A stretch of 64,000 nt of DNA. Origin: Tubiluchus corallicola. Taxonomy: Eukaryota > Priapulida > Priapulimorpha > Priapulimorphida > Tubiluchidae. The stretch is from positions 1,001,501-1,065,500 of the forward strand of contig JAQGDQ010000028.1 of the NCBI GenBank assembly GCA_030141605.1, read 5' to 3'. The notes under the pieces are model-generated. The model searched no databases, was not told where the DNA came from, and was given only the letters and a program-made list of their open reading frames with translations. This document shows, piece by piece, positions 27,101-37,778 of the stretch. Within the stretch, counting starts at the first letter, position 1; each line of letters starts with the position of its first letter. The translations under genes were made by a program, and so were the position numbers.

Positions 27101-30100
27101 TATTTCATTTTTATACCATTTTAATGATTTTGAATTGCTTTCAGTGCTTCTAAGGAGAAAAATTTTATGGTTCATTATGAGGTATGATGTTTTTTTATCC
27201 TCCTCTTTTCAAAACTAAAAATTCTGTTCTCGAAAGTTTGCATAGCTGGATAAATTATATAAAAAAATTTCTAGGCTACATATGCAAATTTATATTTACA
27301 AGACATTTTTCCATAATTTCTGTTGGTAGTTTTATTTCAAGTTAAGTGATCATTGAAGATAATTAAAATTGATTTTTTGTATTTTTAACATGTGTATTTC
27401 TGTAAGAAAAATTTTAATAATAAAAAAATTTCCTTAGGGCTCTGTAATGCAAACTAGACTTACGTCTGAGATAAAAAGATTTATGGAAATTTAATTGAAC
27501 AGAGTACTTACTTTGCACCATAATCTTTTTGGTTCACAAAACAAATAGATAAGCCTCTTTGGACAAAGAATATTTAAAATTGTGTTTTTACATTTATGTA
27601 ATTTTGTGATTTAGTTTAACTTTTGATTTCGAGTCACTATAAAAGCACTTAGGCTTGCACACACCTTATCGTGGTGACGCCATGTTCAGTTTTTGTTTAT
27701 TCGATTTTGGACTTTGTGACTTAGTTTTGTAACATTCTTTGTTCAAAAGTTATTGTTATTTTTAATAATCATTCACACGATCATATGTGTCGAAACTTTT
27801 GTGTAATTATCTTGTATACTGCTTATGCCCGAAGGCATCAAATTAATTGGAAAGGAATTCATTGGGTATGGTGCGTATTCAATTTTATAGTGTTTAACTG
27901 CAGAACAGCACAGCAAAAAGTGAGCGCATTTCCAACACTCTTATTTAGCTTATAACTAATAACTATAGCTTTGTATCTAGCTTATACTTGAAATTTTTTA
28001 GTTTCCGCCATATGCGACAAACGAAACTGGTAGAGCAGGAATGATGGGACGGAGAGAGCATGGGCACGGGGCGCTTGCTGAGAAGGGACTCCTCGCTGTT
28101 GTGCCAGACAGTTTTCCTTTCACCATTCGATTGACATCTGAAGTATTCGAGTCAAATGGTGAGCAAACACAGCAAAAGATAAACATCTAATTATCTGCAG
28201 ACCCAAAATAGTAAAACTTTGTAGATTTTTTGTATTGAACGGAAACAAATTCTAACCTTACATATGTCATGTATTAGCTTTATAACATTTATTTTAAGCA
28301 AATGTCCAAAACTAAATCGCATTTTCACTCAGAGTTCACAAGCAGTAGGGGCTCTTCGCCTAGTGTAGTTTAGTGATTTAATTTCCCTAACTGATCTTTT
28401 CCCTAACACGACAACATTAATACATTACAACATAATTAACATACATTTTAGGATTGTGATTATGCATTGCTATATGTTGTGTGTTGTACGTAGCTTTATT
28501 CTTTATTCTCTTGACTATTTAGCTACTGTTTTGGATGTGGTGGTGTCAAAAGAACTCGTCTCAGTTTCTCGTCGTCGCCTTTATTTTTCTGTTCGAGGTA
28601 GCAAGAAAAACAAAAATAAACAATGCTGTTTTTGCTCTTTTTATGTAAAAGTTAATGTGGAGAACCTGAAAACTCACAGTGGGGAAAGTGTTACAGGGAT
28701 AGCCTTGTTTTCTGTCTTTTTTCAAAGTCTTGTATAAGGTCCACTTTTTACCCGATATCCACCTATTTGCTGTGACAAACGTCATTCGGAAGAAATGGCC
28801 CTTTTTATTTTAGAAAACAAGCATACCTCTGGAGAAAATAAGGATAATTAAATAAAAGAAGATGTACGAATATTATTGAAAACACACCTACATTGAACAA
28901 AATTGAAAAGTGTAATTTGGTATTTCAATTTCGTGATTGCAGTATGAGAAAACACAAAATCTTATTTAGGGCTCCACCTATTGTTTTGCTACCCCACAAA
29001 GATTGCTCGTACACTACTGATTGGGTCGCTGCCATTAATGTGTTATTTTTCTAGGATCTAGTTCATTAGCGTCTATATGTGGAGGTAGCCTTGCTTTGAT
29101 GGATGCTGGTGTGCCAATATCAGAACCTGTAGCTGGTGTTGCAATGGGACTAGTTACAAGATATGATGAAGCAAAACCAAATGAGTTAGATGAGTATAAG
29201 GTTTTGACTGATATTATGGTACGTATTCCATATAATTAAAATGTAATCTAACCTACAAAAAAGGGAATTTACTCACACAGTGCTAGTTTTTTTATATTTA
29301 GTGTATGTTGCAGTGATATCTGAGCAAAATTGATATATGAATTTTAATACTTTTTATTTGTATTGTATATACTATTAATTATTATTATTATTATTATTTA
29401 TCATTTAATTAATTATTAACATAATTTTTAAATGTTATTAATTTGGAACGTCAGTTGATTGCTTTCTAATTCTTACATCTCCACTACATTTCACTAACTT
29501 TGTAAAACCTTACCTTGTTTATTACTCTTGCAATTTTTACAACTAAATTTAGCTTTGGCTAGATTACTTTCAGTCTGGTTTAGATTGAATTTAATTGGAT
29601 CATATTAACTTGATTACCTTGAATAGTATTGTATGTTGTACAGAATCGGAGAGGAAAAGAAAATATGGGATAAGATTGGATTGAAGTTTAGATTAGGTGG
29701 GATTTGATTAAATTAGATTAGACTGAATTAGATTAGATTGGATCATATCAGATTGGATCAGTTCAAGTCAGATTAGATTATATTAGATCCAGTTAGGTAG
29801 GTAAAGTATCAGGTTATTAAGGTTAGGTCAAGTTAGGTGGAAATGCATTATTTTATATCAGCTAAAAGGTTCTGACAATTCTAAGATGTTTTTAACTGCT
29901 TTTCTTTTGCATTTGTCTTTTCTAGGGTATTGAAGACTACATGGGTGATATGGATTTCAAGTTGGCTGGCACCCGGCATGGATTAACAGCCCTTCAAGCA
30001 GACATCAAAGTACCTGGCCTGCCATTTAAAGTCATTTCTGAAGCAATTCAGCAAGCTTTTGGTAAATTTGTTATAGTGTTCTTAATGACAACTTGTTATA

Positions 30101-32692
30101 GCCTGTAGAATCAGCATAATAATTACAACACTTTGGTTAATGTGTAAACGGTTAAAAAAGTTTTCCTCTATTGGTTTTCTAAAGGTTTTCTAAGAAATTT
30201 TATGGTTTCATCCTCGTATTCTACCCAAAAGAAACGCTGTTGAAAACTTATTTTTAACAACTGCTCTTCGCTATAGCTGAAGTTCTTATCTCCACTGCAG
30301 TGGAACAACAACAATGTAATTTGTGATTAAAAATTTTCATTTTTAAAGTTGCTGCAGTAGCCATTGAAAACTTGGTGCTAGCCAAGGGTCAGTGCAGAAT
30401 TGCAGACATTACTTAGCTGTAGCAAAATAATTGACACCAAGCCATACAATTACATTGATATGTTGTTAGATAATACCTGTGATTTTAAATTTAACCAACA
30501 TTTTGTTACTCAAATCAAATGTTAATATTTTTCTAGTTGGAAAGGCGAAAATCCTTGATATAATGGATGCGTGCATAAGCAAACCTCGACCGGAAACCTC
30601 GAAAGGAAATTTGCCAGTGACAGAAAAGTTGGAAGTTCCGATGCACAGGCGGTCTAGATTTATCGGCACTGGTGGCTACAACTTGAAAAAGATTTTGTCC
30701 GAGACGGGTGTTCAGATTAGCCCTGCAGAGGACACCACTTTCAATGTTTTTGCACCAAATCAAACTGCTATGGAAGAAGCTAAGGAAGTGATCGATAAAT
30801 TACTCACAGAAGAGGTGATTTTGTTATTAATTAATAATAAATGTATACCAGTTAAGTAATCATGCTGAATTGTTAAACATCTCTGGAGAAATTAAATTTA
30901 AATATCAGGTGGCAGCACAAATGTTTTATTTTAGCATAGTGTATTGACAATTTTGTAATTTACAAAGGAGGGCAGTTGTTTGTAGTGAAAGTAAACGCAC
31001 GTAATTATCAGTGATAATCATTTAGAGTTTCTAGATTAAGATGAGAAACAAAATGGCAGACATCCTGGTCTTGCTTGTATTCATGTACATCCTCAGAAAA
31101 AATAGACAAGGCAGTATCGCAGGTGAACCTGTCCAGAAGTTGTTTTTGTTGCAGAAGGCTATTTGTCTCCTGACTAGGCTTAGCATTACTTAACTTCGGT
31201 TGCTTGAATACACACCCTAACAACTTAGTTATTTGACTTCTAACATCACCAATAGATTCCGACAGTCTCAGTGATTGAGGGGTTCCAGGACAGTGAGAAA
31301 GCAACAAACCTTGCACACCTTTTATCTCTGCTTTTTATTTTTATTACTACGTTGTCCATTTCTTGCTGCTCATGCTTATAGTCATTTACACACATTTCTC
31401 TCTATGCGCAGATAAACTGCACATAGACTAGATTATTACATTTATCAAACCAGTCCAATCTGCTTTAGCTTTTTAATACATACATGTGAATATGTAAAAT
31501 ACAGTTCATGAATTAACTAAATAAAGCTCTTGCCACTTTTCCCAATGTATTTTCATTGTAGTGCGAGAGAAGTTAGACAAAATACTGACAATTGTAGAAT
31601 TAAAACAAGAATTCCGTTGTGGATATAAGAACATAGTATTAAGACATTATATTGGTTTTCACTAATCTCAAAACTTTCTTAGCAAGCACATTAGTATTAG
31701 CATTAATATTTTGCTTATTTGCAGATTTTCATCTTGGTAGCACCTATTTGAACATGTCTTTTTCACCCTTTTGTCAGTAGTGTAACTGTTATGTCTATTT
31801 TCTTTGAGAAACATTGTTTTTATGTTGATGTATTTTTTGTTATTTAGAAAGAGCCAATATTAGAATTCGGAGCAATTTATACGGCAAAAGTCGTAGAAAT
31901 CAGGGAAGTCGGAGTTATGGTACAGCTGTATCCCAGCATGCAGCCTGCTTTGATACATAACTCTCAGCTCGATCAGCGAAAGGTACGCACCTGTGGTTGA
32001 ATTCTACCTAAACAATACTAAGTGATTAGTTCAGTTATTTATTTTTATGGCCAGTTTTGGTAACCATTACTGTTTGTACACATGACTTATAGAAAATTTT
32101 TGACACATATTAGACACTTAACGCTGAAAGTAAATCGAGTGAAAAAAACGCTATCAAAGGATTTATCATTTCAGGCCTTAGTCTTTGTAGGTTACTACAT
32201 TAACCTAGAACAAATTCAATATTTTCTGGTTCGTTTTTGTAGTAATTTTTGTAAAAACATGGTGGCTGGCACAATTGGGTTAAGTTTCATTACATTTTCT
32301 TGAATTAAATGTAGTGTGATGAATCAATTAGATGTAGGCCATGTTGACTTTCTTGAGCTTTCAAGATGTTAGTTAACATTTCATCATTGTCGTAATCTTT
32401 GACCAGAGCACACTATGATTTCAGTATTTTGCCAACAACATTTATGTTGAAATTTATATAGCAGAATTTGAATGAATGAACATTTTTTATACTCGACTTC
32501 TTACTTATTTAGATCAACCATCCAAGTGCATTAGGTTTAAAAGTTGACCAGGAAATATCGGTCAAATATTTTGGGAGAGATCCTGTTAGTGGCCGAATGA
32601 GGTTGTCGAGGAAGGTGTTGCAGACACCGGCTCGCTCTGTAATCAGAAATCTTGGAGTGTCAATAAATACGGCTCAGACAACGGGACAGTAA
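12175..32692 (+). CDS. PNPT1: Mitochondrial polyribonucleotide nucleotidyltransferase (PNPase)
   Basis: Seventeen exons: 12175-12341, 14191-14251, 15223-15297, 15881-16036, 17111-17222, 17786-17899, 18615-18801, 20288-20339, 21082-21236, 22032-22205, 27145-27181, 28002-28158, 29055-29218, 29926-30061, 30537-30814, 31848-31982 and 32513-32692 (stop 32690-32692). They encode 779 residues; human has 783. The N-terminus is basic and suits a mitochondrial presequence; an in-frame ATG at 12130 would add 15 residues. RNase PH domain 1 contains GKLARFADG and [16 protein letters not shown] helical linker (about 270-375) follows, then RNase PH domain 2 with [11 protein letters not shown] and the catalytic [13 protein letters not shown] domain ([12 protein letters not shown], about 625-640) and an S1 domain (about 680-760) end the protein. 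The enzyme degrades RNA by phosphorolysis and acts in mitochondrial RNA turnover and import. Two donors are weak (GTTGAA after 21236, GTGATT after 30814). Confidence 0.97.
12594..14095 (-). mobile_element. Degenerate Ty3/gypsy-type retrotransposon pol fragments in PNPT1 intron 1
   Basis: Read on the minus strand from 14095 down, the order is that of a gypsy pol gene. Reverse transcriptase comes first ([16 protein letters not shown] near 14080; [10 protein letters not shown] near 13985), then an RNase H start (13800-13390), an integrase zinc-finger-like block with [15 protein letters not shown] (13062-12877) and a polyprotein tail ending [11 protein letters not shown] near 12605. Several frameshifts and stops break it. 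The polymerase box reads QMDN where active enzymes have two aspartates, and much of RNase H and integrase is missing. No LTRs are visible. It lies antisense to PNPT1 and is a dead insertion. Confidence 0.85.
14583..14641. repeat. Imperfect inverted repeat (possible hairpin)
   Basis: ATCTGGTAgcacGTTGCTTT (14583-14602) is matched in reverse complement by AAAGCAACatgTTACCAGAT ending at 14641, with two mismatches over 20 bases and a short AT-rich loop. The right arm is also the start of the 86-bp tandem array that follows. It lies in PNPT1 intron 2. Confidence 0.65.
14622..14868. repeat. 86-bp tandem repeat, about 2.9 copies
   Basis: The word GCAACATG recurs at 14625, 14711 and 14797, exactly 86 bases apart. 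The bases between (ATCAGATTTAATCTACAT..., CACACATTTGAACTACAT...) repeat with few changes. The second and third units are nearly identical and the first is more diverged. The array is non-coding and lies in PNPT1 intron 2 (14252-15222). The rest of that intron shows nothing notable. Confidence 0.85.
21655..21900 (+). repeat. tRNA-derived SINE
   Basis: The head resembles a tRNA: an A-box-like TGGTTTAGTCTAGTGG (21672-21687) is followed about 40 bases later by a B-box-like region around GAGCTGGGTCGTACC. A SINE body continues (CTGTTGCCCTGCCCGGCACG, then TATTAAGGGT), and an AT-rich tail runs into the microsatellite at 21931. It lies in PNPT1 intron 9, in the sense orientation. The family name cannot be given from sequence alone. 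Confidence 0.6.
21931..21989. repeat. (ATT)n/(GTT)n compound trinucleotide microsatellite
   Basis: A short run of ATT units passes into about 14 GTT units with one GTG interruption and ends in ATT units. It directly follows the SINE tail and probably grew from it. Confidence 0.9.
22960..26659 (-). CDS. Carbohydrate (GlcNAc/Gal 6-O-type) sulfotransferase, nested in PNPT1 intron 10
   Basis: Four minus-strand exons: 26659-26500, 25593-24873, 23702-23571 and 23134-22960 (stop 22960-22962). All junctions keep frame and encode 395 residues. Residues 1-18 are basic and 19-40 hydrophobic, giving a type II signal anchor as expected for a Golgi enzyme. The 5'-phosphosulfate loop of PAPS is [14 protein letters not shown] (about 73-86), followed by [11 protein letters not shown]. 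The 3'-phosphate loop is [16 protein letters not shown] (about 231-246). [10 protein letters not shown], split by an intron, and the late [10 protein letters not shown] follow, as in CHST1-7. Asn-X-Ser sites NIS and NVS sit near 108 and 124. The enzyme should move sulfate from PAPS to a sugar hydroxyl on glycans; the acceptor cannot be predicted. The whole gene lies inside PNPT1 intron 10 (22206-27144) on the other strand. Confidence 0.9.
24660..24745 (+). repeat. Dispersed repeat, copy A (SINE-like)
   Basis: Contains the block AAGGTGAGTCTGTGAACC, then AGCAGAGGTGTTTTAAGCACG and TTTGGAT. The same block, diverged, occurs at 48390-48590, 49206-49345 and 62590-62765. It lies in an intron of the sulfotransferase gene. 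Confidence 0.55.
29665..29840. repeat. Degenerate short tandem repeat of GATTAGATT-type words
   Basis: The sequence is dominated by GATTGGAT, ATTAGATTAGA, AGATTAGATTA and GTTAGGT words in loose tandem order. It looks like an old, diverged simple-sequence array inside PNPT1 intron 13. Confidence 0.65.
31008..31334 (-). other. Unrecognised antisense open frame in PNPT1 intron 15
   Basis: A minus-strand frame of about 108 codons is open between a stop just above 31334 and TAA/TGA at 31008. Its amino-acid composition looks protein-like ([20 protein letters not shown], then [10 protein letters not shown]), and it has no ATG near its start. A weak AG near 31331 could be an acceptor, but no pyrimidine tract precedes it. 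I do not recognise the family. It could be a chance frame, an exon of another nested gene or a retrocopy fragment. Confidence 0.3.
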
Positions 32693-35420
32693 GTTATGTG
32701 AGCATTTGCTGGTGTTTTATCTTCACGAAGACATGATTATGTGGCCCGACAGTGAGAAAGCTTAACATCAAAATAATATGTTTTCTGGTAAGTTATATCT
32801 TTGACTAATCTGTTGTTTACATTTTGCAGAACAAGCTGAATTTTCAATATTTTAATTGTAATCTCACTTTAAAGCAAGGTTATCTTTTCTTGCCCATCTG
32901 CCTGTAAAGATTTTATACTTTAACTGCTTGAATCCACTTGGCATATGGTGGTCCCATGTGTAGCTGATAGTTAAAAGATAGTTGATTAACAAGACTTCTA
33001 GTAAATCATGTATATTAATTCAAGCATTGCGCAATTACTGTGATTATTATCATTTTCATGATTTCTAACAAACTCAGATTGTTTTACTGTCGCTAATTAG
33101 CTAGAGTTGCTGAACGTGATTCAACACTTACATTGTTTTGCAATGTAGTTTCCTTTAAGTTATTTTGAATAACAACCACTTTCTGTATAGTGGCGCACTG
33201 ATAATAGGTCTCACCGGCAATTTTTTGTTTTATGAAAGTTTTTGTTTTGCTAAAGTTATGAAAATGTAAAGCTCATTGAGTTTTCTTCATTCATAATCAT
33301 CAGTCACGTTTGTGTCTGTATTTTTTTTAAATGCATACCATAATTTGCCTAAACTGATCTGAAAAACTGCAGCCATATTTTTAACTATAAAATTGTATAT
33401 TATATTGTAAATATTTGTTAAATATTGTTACTTAATAAATGACCATGTTTCTATTATTGTTAAAACAGCCAAAATTTTATTGCTTTCATATTTTGGTCTT
33501 ACATAGTGTATGTAAACTCTCGCATCTCGCAGTATGCTGTATACCACAGCACAGCAGCAGGTGAGAAGTTACGTATGTGAGCACATACTGACCACAAAGT
33601 TTTTAAACGTTTTGTAATGGACTGAAATTAAAAGGTTAATGCAACTGGAATTTCTGAGCCTAAAGAGCATTTTGATAGCCTTTTTGGCAGGTGCAATGTA
33701 ATAAAATTTTAAAACTGACGTTAGTCAAGTAATGCAAAAAATTGATTTCTGCAGTGTGAAAATAAGAAGTTGCTGATAGGTGGATGAATTTTTTTATTTT
33801 CAGTTTTACTTTGAAACAAATTGAAACTCACTGTACTTTCAGAATGAATGATATAGTCGAATTTTATTCACTTGTGCTCTTACTAGTTTTTGGTTTTATA
33901 ATTGAAATGATCAATTTTATTGGTCAGAAAGCTTGGCAGTTGTAAAAATTTGTGCTCAAATAAAGGGTGAACATTTCGAATCGAGGTAGTCTTACATGAT
34001 AGCGAAAAATTGGGGCTACTGTACTTGGATATAATACAAATTAGTTTGGATACGGCTCGGTACTTAAAAATGAGTGACTACTAACAGTCTGTTGCACTTA
34101 GCTAAGCAGGGTATAATAAAATTCCTGGTGCAAATTATTTATGCACAATACCCTGTGATACATTCCTACTTGACTAGGAAGCTATCATTTTATGCAGGCG
34201 CATAATCAAGTTCAGCCTTCATTTACCATACATAATCAGGGGCATTGAGGTCACCATGTGACTCAATCCGAAATAATTCAATTTGCCCCATTTTCTTCTA
34301 CATGATGTTTCATAGGTGTTGGCGGGTTGGGAGTACCTACTTCGCACTTGTGAACAATAGATTTCAAATGCAGTTGTGAATCATCACACTACTGACTTTA
34401 ATAACTCTGTAAAAACATGAGGACAACAGTTTATCTAGTATCTAAATGCATCAGTTTATTCTGCAACAATAACCCTTTCAGAAAATGTATCTATGCACTC
34501 TGATTGGTCTTATATACATTGTTAGAATCTAAACAGTTTTACAATTTAACTACCTTATATACACAGATTAAATTCGTATCATATAGATTACCTTCTCATT
34601 CTCTTGATACACAGCGCAGGAGCAGCATTTTGTGCAATGCACGCAAAGAAATGAAGCTGCTATGCTATCAAAAAGAAATTCGCGTTTAAAAAAATAGCTA
34701 AATACATTGTCATAATGTACTCACAACACACATAATCAATACATTGTCATAATGTATTCAAACACACGTATAATCAACACATTGTCATAATGTATTCACA
34801 ACACACGCTTAATCGTTTGTAACAGATAAATGAAATCATAAGTGCAGTAGAAGCATTCTGCTGTACGTTGCAAACAACAGAGTATCTAATAAATTTTTGG
34901 GCTGAGCAAGAAACAACAGTGGATATAATTAATGTAAAGAGTTAAAAAATAATCATTTCATCAGTATACTGTTTCTCCTCTCTTCTGACGATTCAAGAAC
35001 TTACTAGCAATGCCAGCCAATTTTATCCGTCCTGTACAGAATTTTATCCTCTCTCTGTCACATTTTTGTTAGTCACTATTAATCAAAAGCTCCCATGTCT
35101 ATTTTTTGTTGTGCACAAGGTATATCATTCAGAATAAATGTAATGCATAGTATTCCAGTGTGCCTAACTGGATGACTCACCACTTCACATTGCACACTTC
35201 AGCTTTTCTCACATGACAAAATCCTGTACGCTAGACAGATTTTGATATATTAAAATATCACTTATCTTTTGTGAACTGAATTGAATCCTCTGAATTCTAT
35301 TCAGCATTAGTAATTAGTACAACATTATTTCTTTAGCGGGAACAGTAATGCACATCACTAACGCGCCAATTGCAAGCAGTCAATTGCAAGAACACTGAAA
35401 TCAGTATCGTGAAGCTCGAA
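32693..35420. other. Convergent 3' ends of PNPT1 (+) and UCP (-)
   Basis: No coding exon is seen. A plus-strand AATAAA at 33434-33439 is the likely PNPT1 poly(A) signal. A TTTATT at 34455-34460 (AATAAA on the minus strand) could end the UCP message. A short tandem repeat lies at 34704-34815. Confidence 0.5.
34704..34815. repeat. 37-38-bp tandem repeat, three copies
   Basis: ACATTGTCATAATGTA starts at 34704, 34741 and 34779, each followed by a variant of TTCACAACACACGTATAATC. The core ACATTGTCATAATGT is itself nearly palindromic. If the UCP message uses the distal signal, the repeat lies in its 3' UTR. Confidence 0.8.
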
Positions 35421-37778
35421 TTAAGCGTTGAGGTCTGTAAGTTGTTCCGATTTCTCCCATTCAATATATGTGGGCCTAAGTACCATTACTTCTTCCGGAC
35501 CAGTGACGACCTCCCACTTGTTGGCTTCACGTTTCAGCTTTATATGAATAGGCTTAACAAACATCTGATCAATGTCGTGATCGAGTTCATAGTCATGATG
35601 GGCTGACAGGTACCCCGGCAGTGTGGCCGGTATGAAAGATGAGTCCGACACTTGCACATAATGAAATAAGCGTTTCAGTTGCTCATAGCTGACAAACATA
35701 ACAATGTTCCAAGAGCCAAGTCGCATGTAGGCTGGCAAGAACCTGGAAAAAACAAAAACCAATCATTAGTTCTGCCACTTCTAGGATTCCAATGATTTCC
35801 TCATACTGCAGACTTACCCGTGCTTCCTGATACTGCAAACTTACCTGGCAATTTCTTCATTTGTTTCTAGCACCAAAAAAATGGAATGTATATATGTCAC
35901 TCGCACAAGTTATTGCCTTTACTGGTGACAGCAATTATAAAATATTCCATTTTCACATAATCTAAACAGAAGGAATCACTCACCCCTTGTAAAAAGTGAA
36001 TATTCCCCTTTCTTTAAACATATTCATAGCACAGGCTAAGACTCCAGCATATTTTCCTGGTGGTGAATTCATGTACCTAGTTTTAACGACATCTATGGGT
36101 GAGGCAACAACAGTCGTGACGAAGCCGGCCACCAAAGCAGAGACAAAGTGACACGGCAGACGATCCTTCATGAGATTGTAAAGCAGAATGTTCTCTTTGA
36201 CAATGTCGTAGACGACCACCTCTGAAGTGTTTACTACAGCATTTCTCGTCACGTTTGGAACACAACCTGAAAAAAGTGATACCTTATTTCACAGTCACAG
36301 CTAGCTGGTTATGCTACACTTGCAGCTACAGGGACCAATAACTTTCAGAAAATCTTTTTAAATTATACTTGCAGGATTCAAGCTCTGCTAAAAATAGTGA
36401 ACCACAGCATACTAAAATGGGGTGTCAATACATCTTCAAGCCACTTAAAATGTCACTTATTGTGTTATAATGAACAATCTGATCTACAAGGTGGATAAAT
36501 CGGACTGATACCTTTCCACAGCCCTCTCCTCACTCCTTCCTCTCTTAGGATGGTACGGTAAGCATTGAATGCACCGGTGTAACGAGCCGGACCCTTTCCT
36601 TTACTCTGCGCTTGCATGCGAATCTTCACTACATCAGTGGGCTGAGCAAACAAGACAGCCATACCACCTGTGCTGACACCTGCTGCTATTCGTAATGTAA
36701 CACCAGGATTCGACGTTTTTCCAAAATCTGGAAAAAAACAGAAACACGCTTTGCAATGGCATATTGAATAAAAGTCTTTCTTTTACAAACCTTTGCTGAT
36801 ATCAATGTGGTAAAACATCTAAGCATCACACTTACTCTTCGAGTGACATTTCTTTTAAAAGCACTGCTAGTAGTGCATACCTTCTACACAGACACAAATA
36901 TTGCAAAGCTCCTTATGAAATCAGATGCACATATTAAAAGTTGCACACAACGTAGTACTTACAATCTTTTAATAGACTATTATAGAATGTTTTGACATTA
37001 TCGTATAGACCCACACGAACTGAGGCGAATGCCATCTGCCGCTGCAGACCAGCTGATATACCACTGTATAAGGCCTTTGGTCCTTCCTGTCTAACGATAG
37101 TGGTAATTGTTCCGAGCAAGCCTCGATACCTCATTGTGCCACCGCCTTCTCCCTGAACCTGTAAATAAAAACTGGCAAGTCACTTATACGTGTTTGAAGG
37201 ATGAAGTCAGTGTGATGCCCAATGTCCCTATTTAACCTATTGCCAAGACATGCACTCTGAAATCTAAAACTGCAGTCTCAGATTGTACTAATTCCTCCCT
37301 CCTCTTTGACTGCTTGAAATTGCTTACTTAGGCTGGTGCTCACCTTTTGTGATGTCACCAATCATAGTGATGTCAGGGCACATATGCAAACTTGTAAAAA
37401 TCTCATTTGCAGTCAGTAGTATTATTAAAGTCTACAAGGTAGGGCGCTTAACAGCCCTGCAACATTAGGCACTGCCAATAGTGAAACATAAAATCACATC
37501 TTTAGCAAAAACTATACGTTAGATTCAAAGACAAAATTTTAATGGTAGTAGATTACAAGAAAATTATTGCAATGTTTGTTGGCCCAATAGTTCCTATACT
37601 CCAAGAAAAAAGTCTTTGGACATCCCAAAGTCATCAAACGGCTTGCCTGTAATCTAACTTTTGCTGTGTCCAAAGGAATCGTTGCCAATTCAGCAATGCA
37701 ACCACCCATTCCGGCAGCTACCATCCGAGCTCCGATAGCTAGTGGAGGTCCTGGTTGAGTACTTGAGCTTCCAACCAT
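35421..37778 (-). CDS. UCP: Mitochondrial uncoupling protein (SLC25 carrier) with C-terminal extension
   Basis: Five coding exons on the minus strand: 37778-37647, 37158-36963, 36727-36512, 36266-35984 and 35742-35421 (stop 35421-35423), encoding 382 residues. Three SLC25 repeats are present with the signature [10 protein letters not shown] (35-44), [10 protein letters not shown] (139-148) and [10 protein letters not shown] (238-247). UCP hallmarks include [17 protein letters not shown] and LRLGSW-type [19 protein letters not shown] (282-300). The family passes protons or exchanges C4 metabolites across the inner mitochondrial membrane. Human UCP2 ends shortly after the last motif (309 residues); here about 76 more residues follow, charged and without a membrane helix. 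Exon 1 ends CAG|GCAAGC, a GC donor. A leader exon boundary at 37866 and an upstream donor at 41301 suggest a 5' UTR intron. UCP1-5 subfamily: UCP2-like by sequence. Confidence 0.93.

Larger units (their letters stand above)
27182..32512 (+). other. PNPT1 introns 11-16
   Basis: Gaps 27182-28001, 28159-29054, 29219-29925, 30062-30536, 30815-31847 and 31983-32512. Intron 13 holds a simple ATTAGATT-like repeat (29665-29840). Intron 15 holds an antisense open frame (31008-31334), listed separately. Nothing else is recognisable. Confidence 0.6.
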
